IMG/VR virus record: IMGVR_UViG_3300042511_000312
Coordinates: 1-34,247 of that record
Length of the DNA: 34,247 nucleotides
Strand: one strand, 5' to 3'
Origin: a virus
This document shows positions 25,902 through 33,126 of this stretch, piece by piece. Numbering within the stretch: the first letter of the stretch is position 1; each line of letters begins with the position of its first letter. The notes below the pieces were generated by a model, which worked only from the letters and a program-made list of their open reading frames with translations, did not search any database and was not told the DNA's origin. Both the position numbers and the translations under genes were made by a program.

Positions 25902-27134
25902 ATGGCAGAGATTCAAACATTAAGAGAGGTATTTCGTAAAGAAGGACTTCAGTTTGTACATAAACTTTTCGATAACTTTGTAATAGTGAGCGAAAAGCTT
26001 AATGCAACTAGGTTCGCTTTCGAAAAAAATATCGATGGTACTATCGACTTCTATCGTAAAGATGGAAAGATAACTGCTATCGAGAGAACTCTTAATCAAA
26101 TATTTGAAGAGCCTATAAATTACATCCAAAATCTTTCTCCAGAAATACTCTCAAAGATACCAGTAGGATATCGATACGGCTTTAGATATTTTCATTCGAC
26201 TGAACCTATTAACATCAAATATGATAAAATACCTCTTAACGGTTTAGTACTTACTGACATTATTAAGATGGATGGAAATAAAACTAAAGTTATTGATGAT
26301 ATCGTAGTACAAAATGGAATTGCTGATTTGTTGATGGTTGATAAACCTCCAGTGCTTTGGTATGGTAAATTAGACGATGTACAGAAAACTCTATTAACGG
26401 ATTACCTAAGAACATCTGAAGAAAATTTACTTGCTAAATTTCAAACTACATCTTTTACTAAATACTTTATTTCGATTGTTAATCCTTCATTGAAGAAAAC
26501 TGCTTTAAACGATGATATTGAGAAACCGGTAGATTCTATAATCTTTAAATTCATCGGAAATTCTACTTCAGATATAATGTATGCAAAGGCCGTTGACCCT
26601 GTAATTCAACAAATAATTCGTACTAACGACGAGGAAAGAGAACCTCAGGATATGTACGGAATAATCCTATCTGATATAGTTGAATTTGTTAAAATAAACG
26701 GAATCAATAAATATAAATTAGAAGATGGTATGCCTGACGAAAAATTCGTTAAGCTAATGTGTCTAATTTACAATGATTATATCAAAAAGAATGAGTATAA
26801 ATTTGAAGGCGTTGAATTAGATGCACTTTCATTTACTACAATACCTAAATTTGATTTAAACTCCGGTTTCATTCCTAATTTAGAAACTCGAGAATCTATA
26901 GCAAAAACTACTATTAATAAAAATCTATTTAAGATAATTGTTTCATCGTTTTCAAAACCTAAAAGAAAACCTACTGGAACAATGACTCAATTGTTGGTCG
27001 ATGATTTGAAAACGTTAAGTGATAGAATCAAAACGAAAATAGATATGCCAAAGTCTACTACTAACGAAGGTATGATGACATTTGAAGATTATTTAGCTTT
27101 GAAAGAAGAGAAGATGAGAACGATCAAAGATTAA
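25902..27134 (+). CDS. RNA-ligase/nucleotidyltransferase-like protein with altered motif I (410 aa)
   Basis: 410 residues. The N-terminal 230 residues follow the layout of covalent nucleotidyltransferases: VSEKLNATRFAFEK (residues about 30-43, motif I-like Lys), DFYRKDGKIT, then GYRYGFRYFHSTEPINIKYD (motif III-like), VDSIIFKFIG (motif IV-like) and MYAKAVDP (motif V-like Lys). The usual motif I is K-x-D-G-x-R; here it reads K-L-N-A-T-R, so the Asp-Gly pair is missing. I recall similar proteins, some annotated as kinase/nucleotidyltransferase, in marine T4-like phages; their substrate is not established as far as I know. The C-terminal half is helical, ending with NEGMMTFEDYLAL, which echoes the peptide found at the N-termini of the small neighbouring proteins. 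Enzymatic activity is uncertain. Confidence 0.5.
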   Translation: MAEIQTLREVFRKEGLQFVHKLFDNFVIVSEKLNATRFAFEKNIDGTIDFYRKDGKITAIERTLNQIFEEPINYIQNLSPEILSKIPVGYRYGFRYFHSTEPINIKYDKIPLNGLVLTDIIKMDGNKTKVIDDIVVQNGIADLLMVDKPPVLWYGKLDDVQKTLLTDYLRTSEENLLAKFQTTSFTKYFISIVNPSLKKTALNDDIEKPVDSIIFKFIGNSTSDIMYAKAVDPVIQQIIRTNDEEREPQDMYGIILSDIVEFVKINGINKYKLEDGMPDEKFVKLMCLIYNDYIKKNEYKFEGVELDALSFTTIPKFDLNSGFIPNLETRESIAKTTINKNLFKIIVSSFSKPKRKPTGTMTQLLVDDLKTLSDRIKTKIDMPKSTTNEGMMTFEDYLALKEEKMRTIKD

Positions 27135-27157
27135 ATATATAAAAAAACAACAACCTT

Positions 27158-28213
27158 ATGAATTTTACCAGAGACTTTCTAAATGAAATTCTTATTTGTA
27201 GAGAATCTATCAAAGTACTTTTAGAAGAAGGTACGGTTGTGACTATTAATTCTGGTGATGAATTTACTCGAATAAATGACATTGTTGCAATAAGTGAAAA
27301 CTATGGAGATTACATAGGAGAAAGAGTACAAATTAAAAGAAAATACGGGCAATATGCATCTAAACTTGCAAACAGTTCAGCACCTATACGAGACAAAGTA
27401 ATTGAATTTGTAGGTGCACAGTTCGTAACTAAAGAAGACTTAGACCATTTCTTTTTAGATTTGTCGAAGAATAGAGGAAAGACTATCAACCAAAAGCAAT
27501 GGTTTGATCGAAATGAAAAATATTTCCAATCATTTAAAAATGCAGGAAAGCCTTTATTAACCCTTTCAATTTACGGAAAACGAGTATTACAACACATTTT
27601 ACAAAATAAAAAAACTACCAACGAAATGGTTAAAGAATCAATCGGACTTTTTAAGTTCAATACAATTAATGAATCAAAAACTGAGCCTATTTTTGAAGGT
27701 GCTGTTGATTTATCTAAACAATTTGCATTAGTTAGAACCGGTGGATCTATTGGAACTCGAAATTCATTTCCTATTTTTGTAGGTAGAGATATGGGTAACG
27801 TTATAGAAACTGGCGATGACAAAGATGCATTAGTTGCAATGAAATCTCGTATGAATAAATCACTTTCTCCAGGAGACAAGAAATATTACGGAATCTCTCA
27901 TAAAGTAGTTGAATTGACTAACGGTAAAAGAAAACAAATAAACGATCTTATTGCTTTACAGAATAAATCTGAAAATGAAGATGTTATTTCTGAATCAAGA
28001 ATTGTATATCCGGAAGAACAAATTAAAAAAGAATGTATTTCTAGACTTTCAGATTTCTTTAGAGTTCCTGCAAATGCATTAACTAAATTCAAATTTGATG
28101 GAAATGATAATATTAAAGAACTTACAAAAGCTCTTACTTCTACATCCGACGAAGGAACTGCTCAATATTATAAAGTTGCTATCATGATGGCCAAAAGAGA
28201 CTTAGGGCTATAA
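27158..28213 (+). CDS. Unknown phage protein, possibly capsid-targeted (351 aa)
   Basis: 351 residues beginning MNFTRDFLNEI, a shorter form of the FLNE motif seen in the neighbours, though with Ile instead of a small residue after Glu10. The rest is mixed alpha/beta and highly charged, without Cys pairs, membrane segments or nucleotide-binding loops. Internal sequences INES and IFEGA also look like L/I-x-Glu protease sites. The start lies 23 nt after the previous stop behind an A-rich leader, and the stop overlaps the next ATG by 1 nt. I do not recognise the family. A packaged internal protein is one option; an ordinary cytoplasmic early protein is another. Confidence 0.5.
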   Translation: MNFTRDFLNEILICRESIKVLLEEGTVVTINSGDEFTRINDIVAISENYGDYIGERVQIKRKYGQYASKLANSSAPIRDKVIEFVGAQFVTKEDLDHFFLDLSKNRGKTINQKQWFDRNEKYFQSFKNAGKPLLTLSIYGKRVLQHILQNKKTTNEMVKESIGLFKFNTINESKTEPIFEGAVDLSKQFALVRTGGSIGTRNSFPIFVGRDMGNVIETGDDKDALVAMKSRMNKSLSPGDKKYYGISHKVVELTNGKRKQINDLIALQNKSENEDVISESRIVYPEEQIKKECISRLSDFFRVPANALTKFKFDGNDNIKELTKALTSTSDEGTAQYYKVAIMMAKRDLGL

Positions 28214-28545
28214 TGAAACTTAAAAAATTCAGTGACTTTGTTAATGAAGCCGAGGTTAGGTATTCTATCGAAAGACTTCAATTAGCCAAAAAGACTTGGA
28301 GTCCTGATGATGAGGCAAAAGAAAAATTTGCTAAAAAGAATAAAGATGCTAAGAACATCAATGCATTCATGACTAAAGACGAAGATCGAGAAGAAACTTA
28401 TCGTTTTATATCTTATGGAGAAGGAATCTCGTATAATATCATAGTAAGAGAAAATGGAAAGATAATTATTTCAAATTCATATCCTGACGATGAGAAACGA
28501 AATTTCGATCAAGATTGCAAAATAATAATAGGAAAAACAATTTAA
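28213..28545 (+). CDS. Small protein with capsid-targeting-like N-terminus (110 aa)
   Basis: 110 residues starting MKLKKFSDFVNEAEV, with a predicted cut after Glu12 (V-N-E before Ala). After it come a Lys/Asp-rich helical section (AKEKFAKKNKDAKN) and a compact strand-rich end (YRFISYGEGISYNIIVRENGK ... CKIIIGKTI). No known domain is evident to me. Start and preceding stop share one base (TAATG). It is the first of four consecutive genes with this peptide. Confidence 0.65.
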   Translation: MKLKKFSDFVNEAEVRYSIERLQLAKKTWSPDDEAKEKFAKKNKDAKNINAFMTKDEDREETYRFISYGEGISYNIIVRENGKIIISNSYPDDEKRNFDQDCKIIIGKTI

Positions 28546-28549
28546 TACA

Positions 28550-28801
28550 ATGCTTAATTACATACCATCATTCGATGAATATCTTAACGAAGCTTCTGAA
28601 GATCGAAGAACACCTGAACAAAAAACTTCGGATTCTATTGCTGCATTAAAAATGTCAGCCGCAAAGATACAAAAATCTATAAAGGAACATCCTGAAAAGA
28701 TTGGTCTGTTTAAGGTTCAACTTGAATTAATAAACGCTAAAATTAACGTTATCAACATTCAAACTAAATTACGTAAAACCCAAAAAGCTTACGCAAAATA
28801 A
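28550..28801 (+). CDS. Small helical protein with capsid-targeting-like N-terminus (83 aa)
   Basis: 83 residues starting MLNYIPSFDEYLNEASE, with a predicted cut after Glu14 (L-N-E before Ala). The mature part would be about 69 residues, basic and almost entirely helical (SIAALKMSAAKIQKSIKEH ... INIQTKLRKTQKAYAK). Small, basic, helical proteins resemble T4 internal proteins in general character. Starts 4 nt after the previous stop. Confidence 0.65.
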   Translation: MLNYIPSFDEYLNEASEDRRTPEQKTSDSIAALKMSAAKIQKSIKEHPEKIGLFKVQLELINAKINVINIQTKLRKTQKAYAK

Positions 28802-28811
28802 AAATATAACA

Positions 28812-29474
28812 ATGAAATTAACGACATTCGATGAATATCTTAATGAGAACTTAAATGAATTCGGTCCTTTAGCTGGTTCAGGTAATGTTCGAGCAAATGA
28901 CCTAGATAACATAAAACGAGAGGCTTCAAAGAAAAGTGAAAGAGGTGAAACTGTTTATGTGGTAGGTGCTAAAAACGGATCTTATAAATTATCTAAATAT
29001 TTCGAAAAGGGAAATACTTATGCTGCATTCTATAATGGTATGCCACAAGTAGTAGAAGGAATTCTAGAAAATGAAAATTTTTTAAATGAGGCCCTTAAAG
29101 ACATTACAATAAGTGATACAGAAGCAGAAGAAATTTTTGACGAAATCAAGCGTCTTACTAAATTACATAAAGAAAAGGGATTTGTTTCTGGTGAAGTTTC
29201 CGTAGATGGATTTGCTAGAGCTTCAGGAGCATTTGGATTAAATCCAGACGATAAAAACCTTAAAATTGCTGGCATCTCTGCAACTACATTTGGTATTTTT
29301 GCAGCTATAACAACTCAAGCTAATATTGTAGTTTGTTACGCTACTTTAGGTTACGATACATTAAAGAAAAAATTAAAACCAGGAAGTTATTCTCTTACTT
29401 TTTATAACGGTAGAGAATCTCATTTCAATCAAATGGCTAGACAATACAAAAAAACAATATACAACTGCAAATAA
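28812..29474 (+). CDS. Capsid-targeting-like protein with second internal LNEA site (220 aa)
   Basis: 220 residues starting MKLTTFDEYLNENLNEFG, with candidate cuts after Glu12 (L-N-E) and Glu16. A second motif ENFLNEALKD occurs near residue 92, so the precursor may be processed into an N-terminal ~80-residue piece and a C-terminal ~125-residue piece. The first piece contains GETVYVVGAKNGSYKLSKYF. The second contains helices, then FGIFAAITTQANIVVCYA, and a small domain ending SLTFYNGRESHFNQMARQY. I recognise no family. Starts 10 nt after the preceding stop. Confidence 0.6.
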   Translation: MKLTTFDEYLNENLNEFGPLAGSGNVRANDLDNIKREASKKSERGETVYVVGAKNGSYKLSKYFEKGNTYAAFYNGMPQVVEGILENENFLNEALKDITISDTEAEEIFDEIKRLTKLHKEKGFVSGEVSVDGFARASGAFGLNPDDKNLKIAGISATTFGIFAAITTQANIVVCYATLGYDTLKKKLKPGSYSLTFYNGRESHFNQMARQYKKTIYNCK

Positions 29475-29475
29475 T

Positions 29476-30045
29476 ATGAAACACATCCCAACCTACGAAG
29501 AATTCGTAAATGAATCGATGCTAAACGAAGCTAGAGTTAAAGCTGCAACACTACTTGAAGAAATAATAGCAGGTAATACTTCTAGAGCAGAAGGCATCAA
29601 AATGTCAGTAGACTTAGCAGAACATTACTTAAATTGGCTAAAAACTTCTCCTTACGGTAAGAAAAATGCTGATATTCCTTTACATATGCTAATTAAAGCT
29701 TCATTTAATTGGGGTATCGAAAGAGGATTAGATCCAAAATTGAAAGTACAATTAGATACTTTAAAAACTACAATCAACAAACCAGTTAATGAAGGTTTCG
29801 ATGCAAACTATTGGGAAGATTATCACGAAAAATCTGCAAAAATACAAAATCCAACTGCCATCCAAATACAACAAGAAGTAGAAGCTTCCGTTGAAGAATG
29901 GAATGATAATAATGAAATGGGTAAGGAAAATGAAGTAACTTCTGCCGGAGAAAAGAAAGTTTTAGCATTAGCAAAACAATTCGCTAAAGCAAAAGGATAT
30001 ATTTGCTCAGACGTTATTGATGCAATGATAGCTCAAGAATCGTAA
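29476..30045 (+). CDS. Capsid-targeting-like helical protein with two tandem Glu sites (189 aa)
   Basis: 189 residues starting MKHIPTYEEFVNESMLNEARV. Two consecutive sites fit an L/V-x-Glu protease rule: after Glu13 (V-N-E before Ser) and after Glu18 (L-N-E before Ala). The remaining chain is mainly helical: ATLLEEIIAGNTSRAEG, HYLNWLKTSPYGKK, then an acidic middle and a basic C-terminal helix VLALAKQFAKAKGYI. No recognised domain. It starts 1 nt after the previous stop and is the last of the four-gene run. Confidence 0.6.
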   Translation: MKHIPTYEEFVNESMLNEARVKAATLLEEIIAGNTSRAEGIKMSVDLAEHYLNWLKTSPYGKKNADIPLHMLIKASFNWGIERGLDPKLKVQLDTLKTTINKPVNEGFDANYWEDYHEKSAKIQNPTAIQIQQEVEASVEEWNDNNEMGKENEVTSAGEKKVLALAKQFAKAKGYICSDVIDAMIAQES

Positions 30046-30051
30046 TTAATT

Positions 30052-30765
30052 ATGCCGGCATTATCTCAATCACAACAAAGATTAATGGGTCAGGCTTATG
30101 CTCTTAAAAAAGGAGATATTCAAGCTAAAGACATTGATGCAGAGTACAGAAAACAAATACAAGATTTAGCAGATGGAATGTCTCTTAAAGATTTAAGAGA
30201 CTTTGCTAAAACTAAACATGATGATTTACCTGTTACGAAAGAATCAAATGAGATTAATGAAAATTCTACAAATCAAGAAAAAAATGAGTTAGCTGATAAG
30301 ATTAAAAAGCTTGCTGATGAATTGGATGTACAATATCGAAAAGAAACTACTTGGAGGAATCATTGTTACTTGAGGATTGCCTATGATAATGCGGCTAATG
30401 CTAAATGGAATACCGTAATAAAAAGTCCTTTTATTGAATTTGCAACAGATAAACAATTAAAAGATGCACTTTCAAATTTAAAAATTTATAAAACTAATAA
30501 AAAACAATTGGAAACCGATAACGAAAAAAGCTTAGAATTTAGAAAAAAAGCAAAAAATTCTATATTAAAAGAATACGTTGAGCTAGATGAAAATTCACCT
30601 ATAGCTACATTAAGTTCAGTTAATGGTATGGGTCCTATTGCATTACCTCAAGGAGATAAAATAGGAAGTGGAGATAATCCAAATCCTTCTTCTAAAAAGA
30701 AAAAAGCCTTTAAGAATTTCAAAGATTTTATTAAAGGACAAACAACCGTACGAGCTGCCTTTTAA
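30052..30765 (+). CDS. DUF3008-domain protein with extension (237 aa)
   Basis: 237 residues. The first ~62 residues match the small DUF3008 family as I remember it: PALSQSQQRLMGQAYALKKG at the start and GMSLKDLRDFAKTKHDDLP at the end. Family members are usually a single domain of about 60-70 residues. Here a long charged helical section follows (ADKIKKLADELDVQYRKE ...), then SSVNGMGPIALPQGD near residues 191-205, and a Lys-rich tail. The function of DUF3008 is unknown. It follows the capsid-targeting-like run after 6 nt but lacks the peptide itself. Confidence 0.65.
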   Translation: MPALSQSQQRLMGQAYALKKGDIQAKDIDAEYRKQIQDLADGMSLKDLRDFAKTKHDDLPVTKESNEINENSTNQEKNELADKIKKLADELDVQYRKETTWRNHCYLRIAYDNAANAKWNTVIKSPFIEFATDKQLKDALSNLKIYKTNKKQLETDNEKSLEFRKKAKNSILKEYVELDENSPIATLSSVNGMGPIALPQGDKIGSGDNPNPSSKKKKAFKNFKDFIKGQTTVRAAF

Positions 30766-30802
30766 GGTTTGCGGCTCAAATAACAAAACCATAAAATGGA
30801 CA

Positions 30803-31024
30803 GTGATTATCCCAAGCAAAAAAACAAAAAAACCAACAAGAAAACATGTTGCGACAATATTTCTTATATTGGCAACCTTCTTCAACCCTCTTGGATTCGA
30901 TGCCCTATTCGCTCTGATAATGAAGTGGACAGGCTCATTTTGGCTTACGGACGCTATCTTTTATGCCCTATCACTCTTATTTTTTGGAGCATATTACTTT
31001 ACGTCTCGATCTAACAAAGACTGA
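30803..31024 (+). CDS. Small two-helix membrane protein, start uncertain (possible frameshift at A7 runs)
   Basis: The frame ending at the TGA 31022-31024 encodes a basic N-terminus (KKTKKPTRKH) and two hydrophobic helices: VATIFLILATFFNPLGFDAL and LTDAIFYALSLLFFGAYYF. It lacks a suitable ATG downstream of the previous stop; GTG at 30803 gives 73 residues. The ATG at 30796 lies one frame away and begins MDSDYPKQKNKK, which would join this frame by a +1 shift at the two A7 tracts (30818-30824 and 30826-30832). So the true product may be a shifted or misread version starting at 30796. Holin-like size and topology are visible but no lysis gene is adjacent. Function unknown. Confidence 0.5.
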   Translation: MIIPSKKTKKPTRKHVATIFLILATFFNPLGFDALFALIMKWTGSFWLTDAIFYALSLLFFGAYYFTSRSNKD

Positions 31025-31047
31025 ATCTTCGTGATTCGTCTTACATA

Positions 31048-31069
31048 TAATGATAAAACAATGTCATTA
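31048..31069 (+). promoter_or_regulatory. Inverted repeat overlapping the dUTPase start
   Basis: TAATGA (31048-31053) and TCATTA (31064-31069) form a 6-bp dyad with a 10-nt loop, and its last base is the A of the dUTPase ATG. It could be an operator or an RNA hairpin that masks the start. A second dyad, GAATC/GATTC with a 5-nt loop, lies just upstream at about 31023-31037. No T tract follows, so neither is a clear terminator. Confidence 0.3.
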
Positions 31070-31512
31070 TGAAGTTCTTAAAAGTTAGAGACGTCAAAGA
31101 TCCGTCAAGAGGCACTCCTCAATCTGCCGGCATCGACCTATTTATACCAAACGATTTCACTCCGCAATTTTTGCGTCCAGGTGATTCTATCTTAATTCCA
31201 GCAGGATTAAAAATTAATGTACCAGAAAATCATGTATTTCTTATGATGAACAAATCTGGTGTAGCCACTAAAAAGCATCTCGACGTAGGTGCTTGTGTTA
31301 TAGACGAGGATTACCAAGGTGAAATTCATATCCACTTAATGAATGTCGGTAATGATTCAACTGCATTAAGTCCTGGAGAAAAAATTGCACAATGTTTATT
31401 GATGCCTATTGTATATGCACCAGTAGAAGTTGTAGAAGACGAAAATACTTTATGGAATGGTAAGGCTACCGAAAGAGGTGAAGGTGGTTTTGGTTCAACT
31501 GGAATTAATTAG
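31069..31512 (+). CDS. dut: dUTP diphosphatase, trimeric type (147 aa)
   Basis: 147 residues with all five motifs of homotrimeric dUTPase: SAGIDL (19-24), NKSGV (61-65), GACVIDEDYQGEI (74-86), GEKIAQC (103-109) and RGEGGFGST (136-144). It hydrolyses dUTP to dUMP and PPi, keeps uracil out of DNA and feeds dTMP synthesis. Motif II normally has Arg-Ser-Gly; here it is Lys-Ser-Gly, a conservative change. T4 uses an unrelated all-alpha dUTPase (gp56), so this gene is a non-T4 solution in a T4-like genome. It stands before the polymerase and ribonucleotide reductase genes, consistent with a nucleotide-supply operon. Confidence 0.9.
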   Translation: MKFLKVRDVKDPSRGTPQSAGIDLFIPNDFTPQFLRPGDSILIPAGLKINVPENHVFLMMNKSGVATKKHLDVGACVIDEDYQGEIHIHLMNVGNDSTALSPGEKIAQCLLMPIVYAPVEVVEDENTLWNGKATERGEGGFGSTGIN

Positions 31513-31514
31513 TT

Positions 31515-31736
31515 ATGGAAAATTTAATAGCACCAGGCATAGACATTAAGAAAAATTCTATTGCCGTTATATGTGAAGTTGAAAATTGTGCCAGTGAAAC
31601 CTTTACTGAAGTAGTTTTTATTCGTAAAGTTTCTAAGTTAGTTACTGGAGCACCAAAAGATTCATTTGTTCCAATTCCAACATTCCAATGTTCGAAATGC
31701 GGTCATATAAATAAAGAATTCATTCCTAAAATTTAA
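31515..31736 (+). CDS. Small Cys-containing (zinc-ribbon-like) phage protein (73 aa)
   Basis: 73 residues. Cysteines occur as C-E-V-E-N-C near residues 20-25 and C-S-K-C-G-H near residues 59-64, giving a CxxxxC/CxxC arrangement that could hold one zinc. A basic strand VVFIRKVSKLVTG lies between them. Similar short proteins occur in T4-like marine phages as I remember, with no known function. It starts 2 nt after the dUTPase stop and ends 3 nt before the polymerase ATG. Confidence 0.6.
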   Translation: MENLIAPGIDIKKNSIAVICEVENCASETFTEVVFIRKVSKLVTGAPKDSFVPIPTFQCSKCGHINKEFIPKI

Positions 31737-31739
31737 TTA

Positions 31740-33125
31740 ATGATATTAGACGTAGAAAATAACGAAAGCGAATTAGTCATCTCCTACTATGACAAAGAAG
31801 GTCGAGTTAAAATTAAAAAATTCGAAATTCCTCATATATTGAATTGGACTGTTTGTTCAATAACAGATCCTCGAAGAAATCCAGATTTTCAGAATTGGGA
31901 TGGCAAACCCGTTAAAAAGATTGCCGAAAAAAGACTTAATAAATGGTCGGTTTACGAGTTCATTAATACTCTACCACCAGATGAAAGAGAAGAACTTTCC
32001 GCATTAAACTTTCCTAAAGTACAATCAATAGATATCGAAACCGAGGTTATTGATGGATTCCCTAAACCAGAAATAGCTAGAGAAAGAATAACTACTATTG
32101 CGATTGCAACAGAAGCAAATTCCACATTAGTTCTAGGTTGGAAAAAAATATCAAAAGAACAAGAGAAAGAAATCTTCGACAAGCATCGAGAATATCTTAA
32201 AGAATTCGGCGATTGGAATTTTAAATATATGTACTTTGAAGATGAGTACAATATGATGTATACTTTCATCAACAAATTTTTACCTAATTTCTCATTAGCT
32301 ATCGGTTGGAACTTTATGGGATTTGACTGGAAATATATTTCTAATCGATGCAAAAGATTAAACATCGACGTATCCAAGGCTTCACCCTCTGGAAAACTAC
32401 AAGGAAACGATCTAATACCATTACACATCGGAATTATTGATTATCTAGACGTATATCGTAGATGGGATAGAACCGTAGCGATCAAAGAAAGCAATAAACT
32501 TGATTGGGTTGCTAATTCGGTATTAGGTGTAACTAAATTACATTATAGTGGAACTTTACAAGAGCTGTATGAAAACGATTATGATAAATATATTCTCTAC
32601 AATGCCATAGATGCTGCGTTAGTGTGCTTAATTCACAAAAAATTAAAGACACTTAACTCAGTATTGTCTGTCTCTTGTTTATGTGATTTGTCTATTTATA
32701 AAGCTTCTTCTGCAGTAAATTTAACTGAAGCTCTTTTATGGAAAGGTTATTTTAAAAGAAACATGGTAATTGCCGATAAGAAAGTAGATACACCAAAAGG
32801 TTCGTATGAAGGTGCTTATGTTAAAGAACCTGAAGCAGGTATGTTTAGAGCTGTAACATGTTTTGATTACGCTTCCCTATACCCTTCAATTATGAGACAA
32901 TTTAATGTTTCTCCGGAATCATTTATAACAAAAACCCAAGATACAGACAAACTAGAAAAACATAAAGCAGATCCGAACTTTATAGTTTCTACTACAGGCG
33001 CAATATATGACAATCAAGAAGTTTCCGTACTTAAGGAAATTCTTACTACGTTATATTCAGAGAGAAAGAGAAAAAAGAACATACATTTAGAGATTGAAAG
33101 AAAAATGTCAAAATTAAAAAATTAA
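31740..33125 (+). CDS. gp43: DNA polymerase family B, N-terminal part (split or truncated gp43-like, 461 aa)
   Basis: 461 residues; T4 gp43 is 898. The 3'-5' exonuclease motifs are intact: Exo I SIDIETE (Asp98, Glu100), Exo II GWNFMGFD (Asp196) and Exo III YNAIDAA (Tyr287, Asp291). Polymerase motif A follows as FDYASLYPSI (Asp376). The frame ends shortly after a basic fingers-like helix (YSERKRKKN ... ERKMSKLKN), before motif B (K-x3-N-S-x-Y-G) and motif C (D-T-D). The two missing motifs are not found in the rest of the window; nrdB starts 1 nt later. The N-part alone could proofread but not polymerise. A separate C-terminal part outside the window is expected, as in some T4-like phages with split gene 43. 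Confidence 0.85.
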   Translation: MILDVENNESELVISYYDKEGRVKIKKFEIPHILNWTVCSITDPRRNPDFQNWDGKPVKKIAEKRLNKWSVYEFINTLPPDEREELSALNFPKVQSIDIETEVIDGFPKPEIARERITTIAIATEANSTLVLGWKKISKEQEKEIFDKHREYLKEFGDWNFKYMYFEDEYNMMYTFINKFLPNFSLAIGWNFMGFDWKYISNRCKRLNIDVSKASPSGKLQGNDLIPLHIGIIDYLDVYRRWDRTVAIKESNKLDWVANSVLGVTKLHYSGTLQELYENDYDKYILYNAIDAALVCLIHKKLKTLNSVLSVSCLCDLSIYKASSAVNLTEALLWKGYFKRNMVIADKKVDTPKGSYEGAYVKEPEAGMFRAVTCFDYASLYPSIMRQFNVSPESFITKTQDTDKLEKHKADPNFIVSTTGAIYDNQEVSVLKEILTTLYSERKRKKNIHLEIERKMSKLKN

Positions 33126-33126
33126 A

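Noticed and set aside
30796-31014. 72-codon frame starting at ATG 30796 as the real gene
   Set aside because: Beyond the first ~16 residues the product looks random, while the neighbouring frame gives two clear membrane helices; kept only as a possible frameshift partner.
31952-32428. 158-codon minus-strand open frame inside the polymerase gene
   Set aside because: It is antisense to the conserved exonuclease region and has no recognisable protein features of its own.
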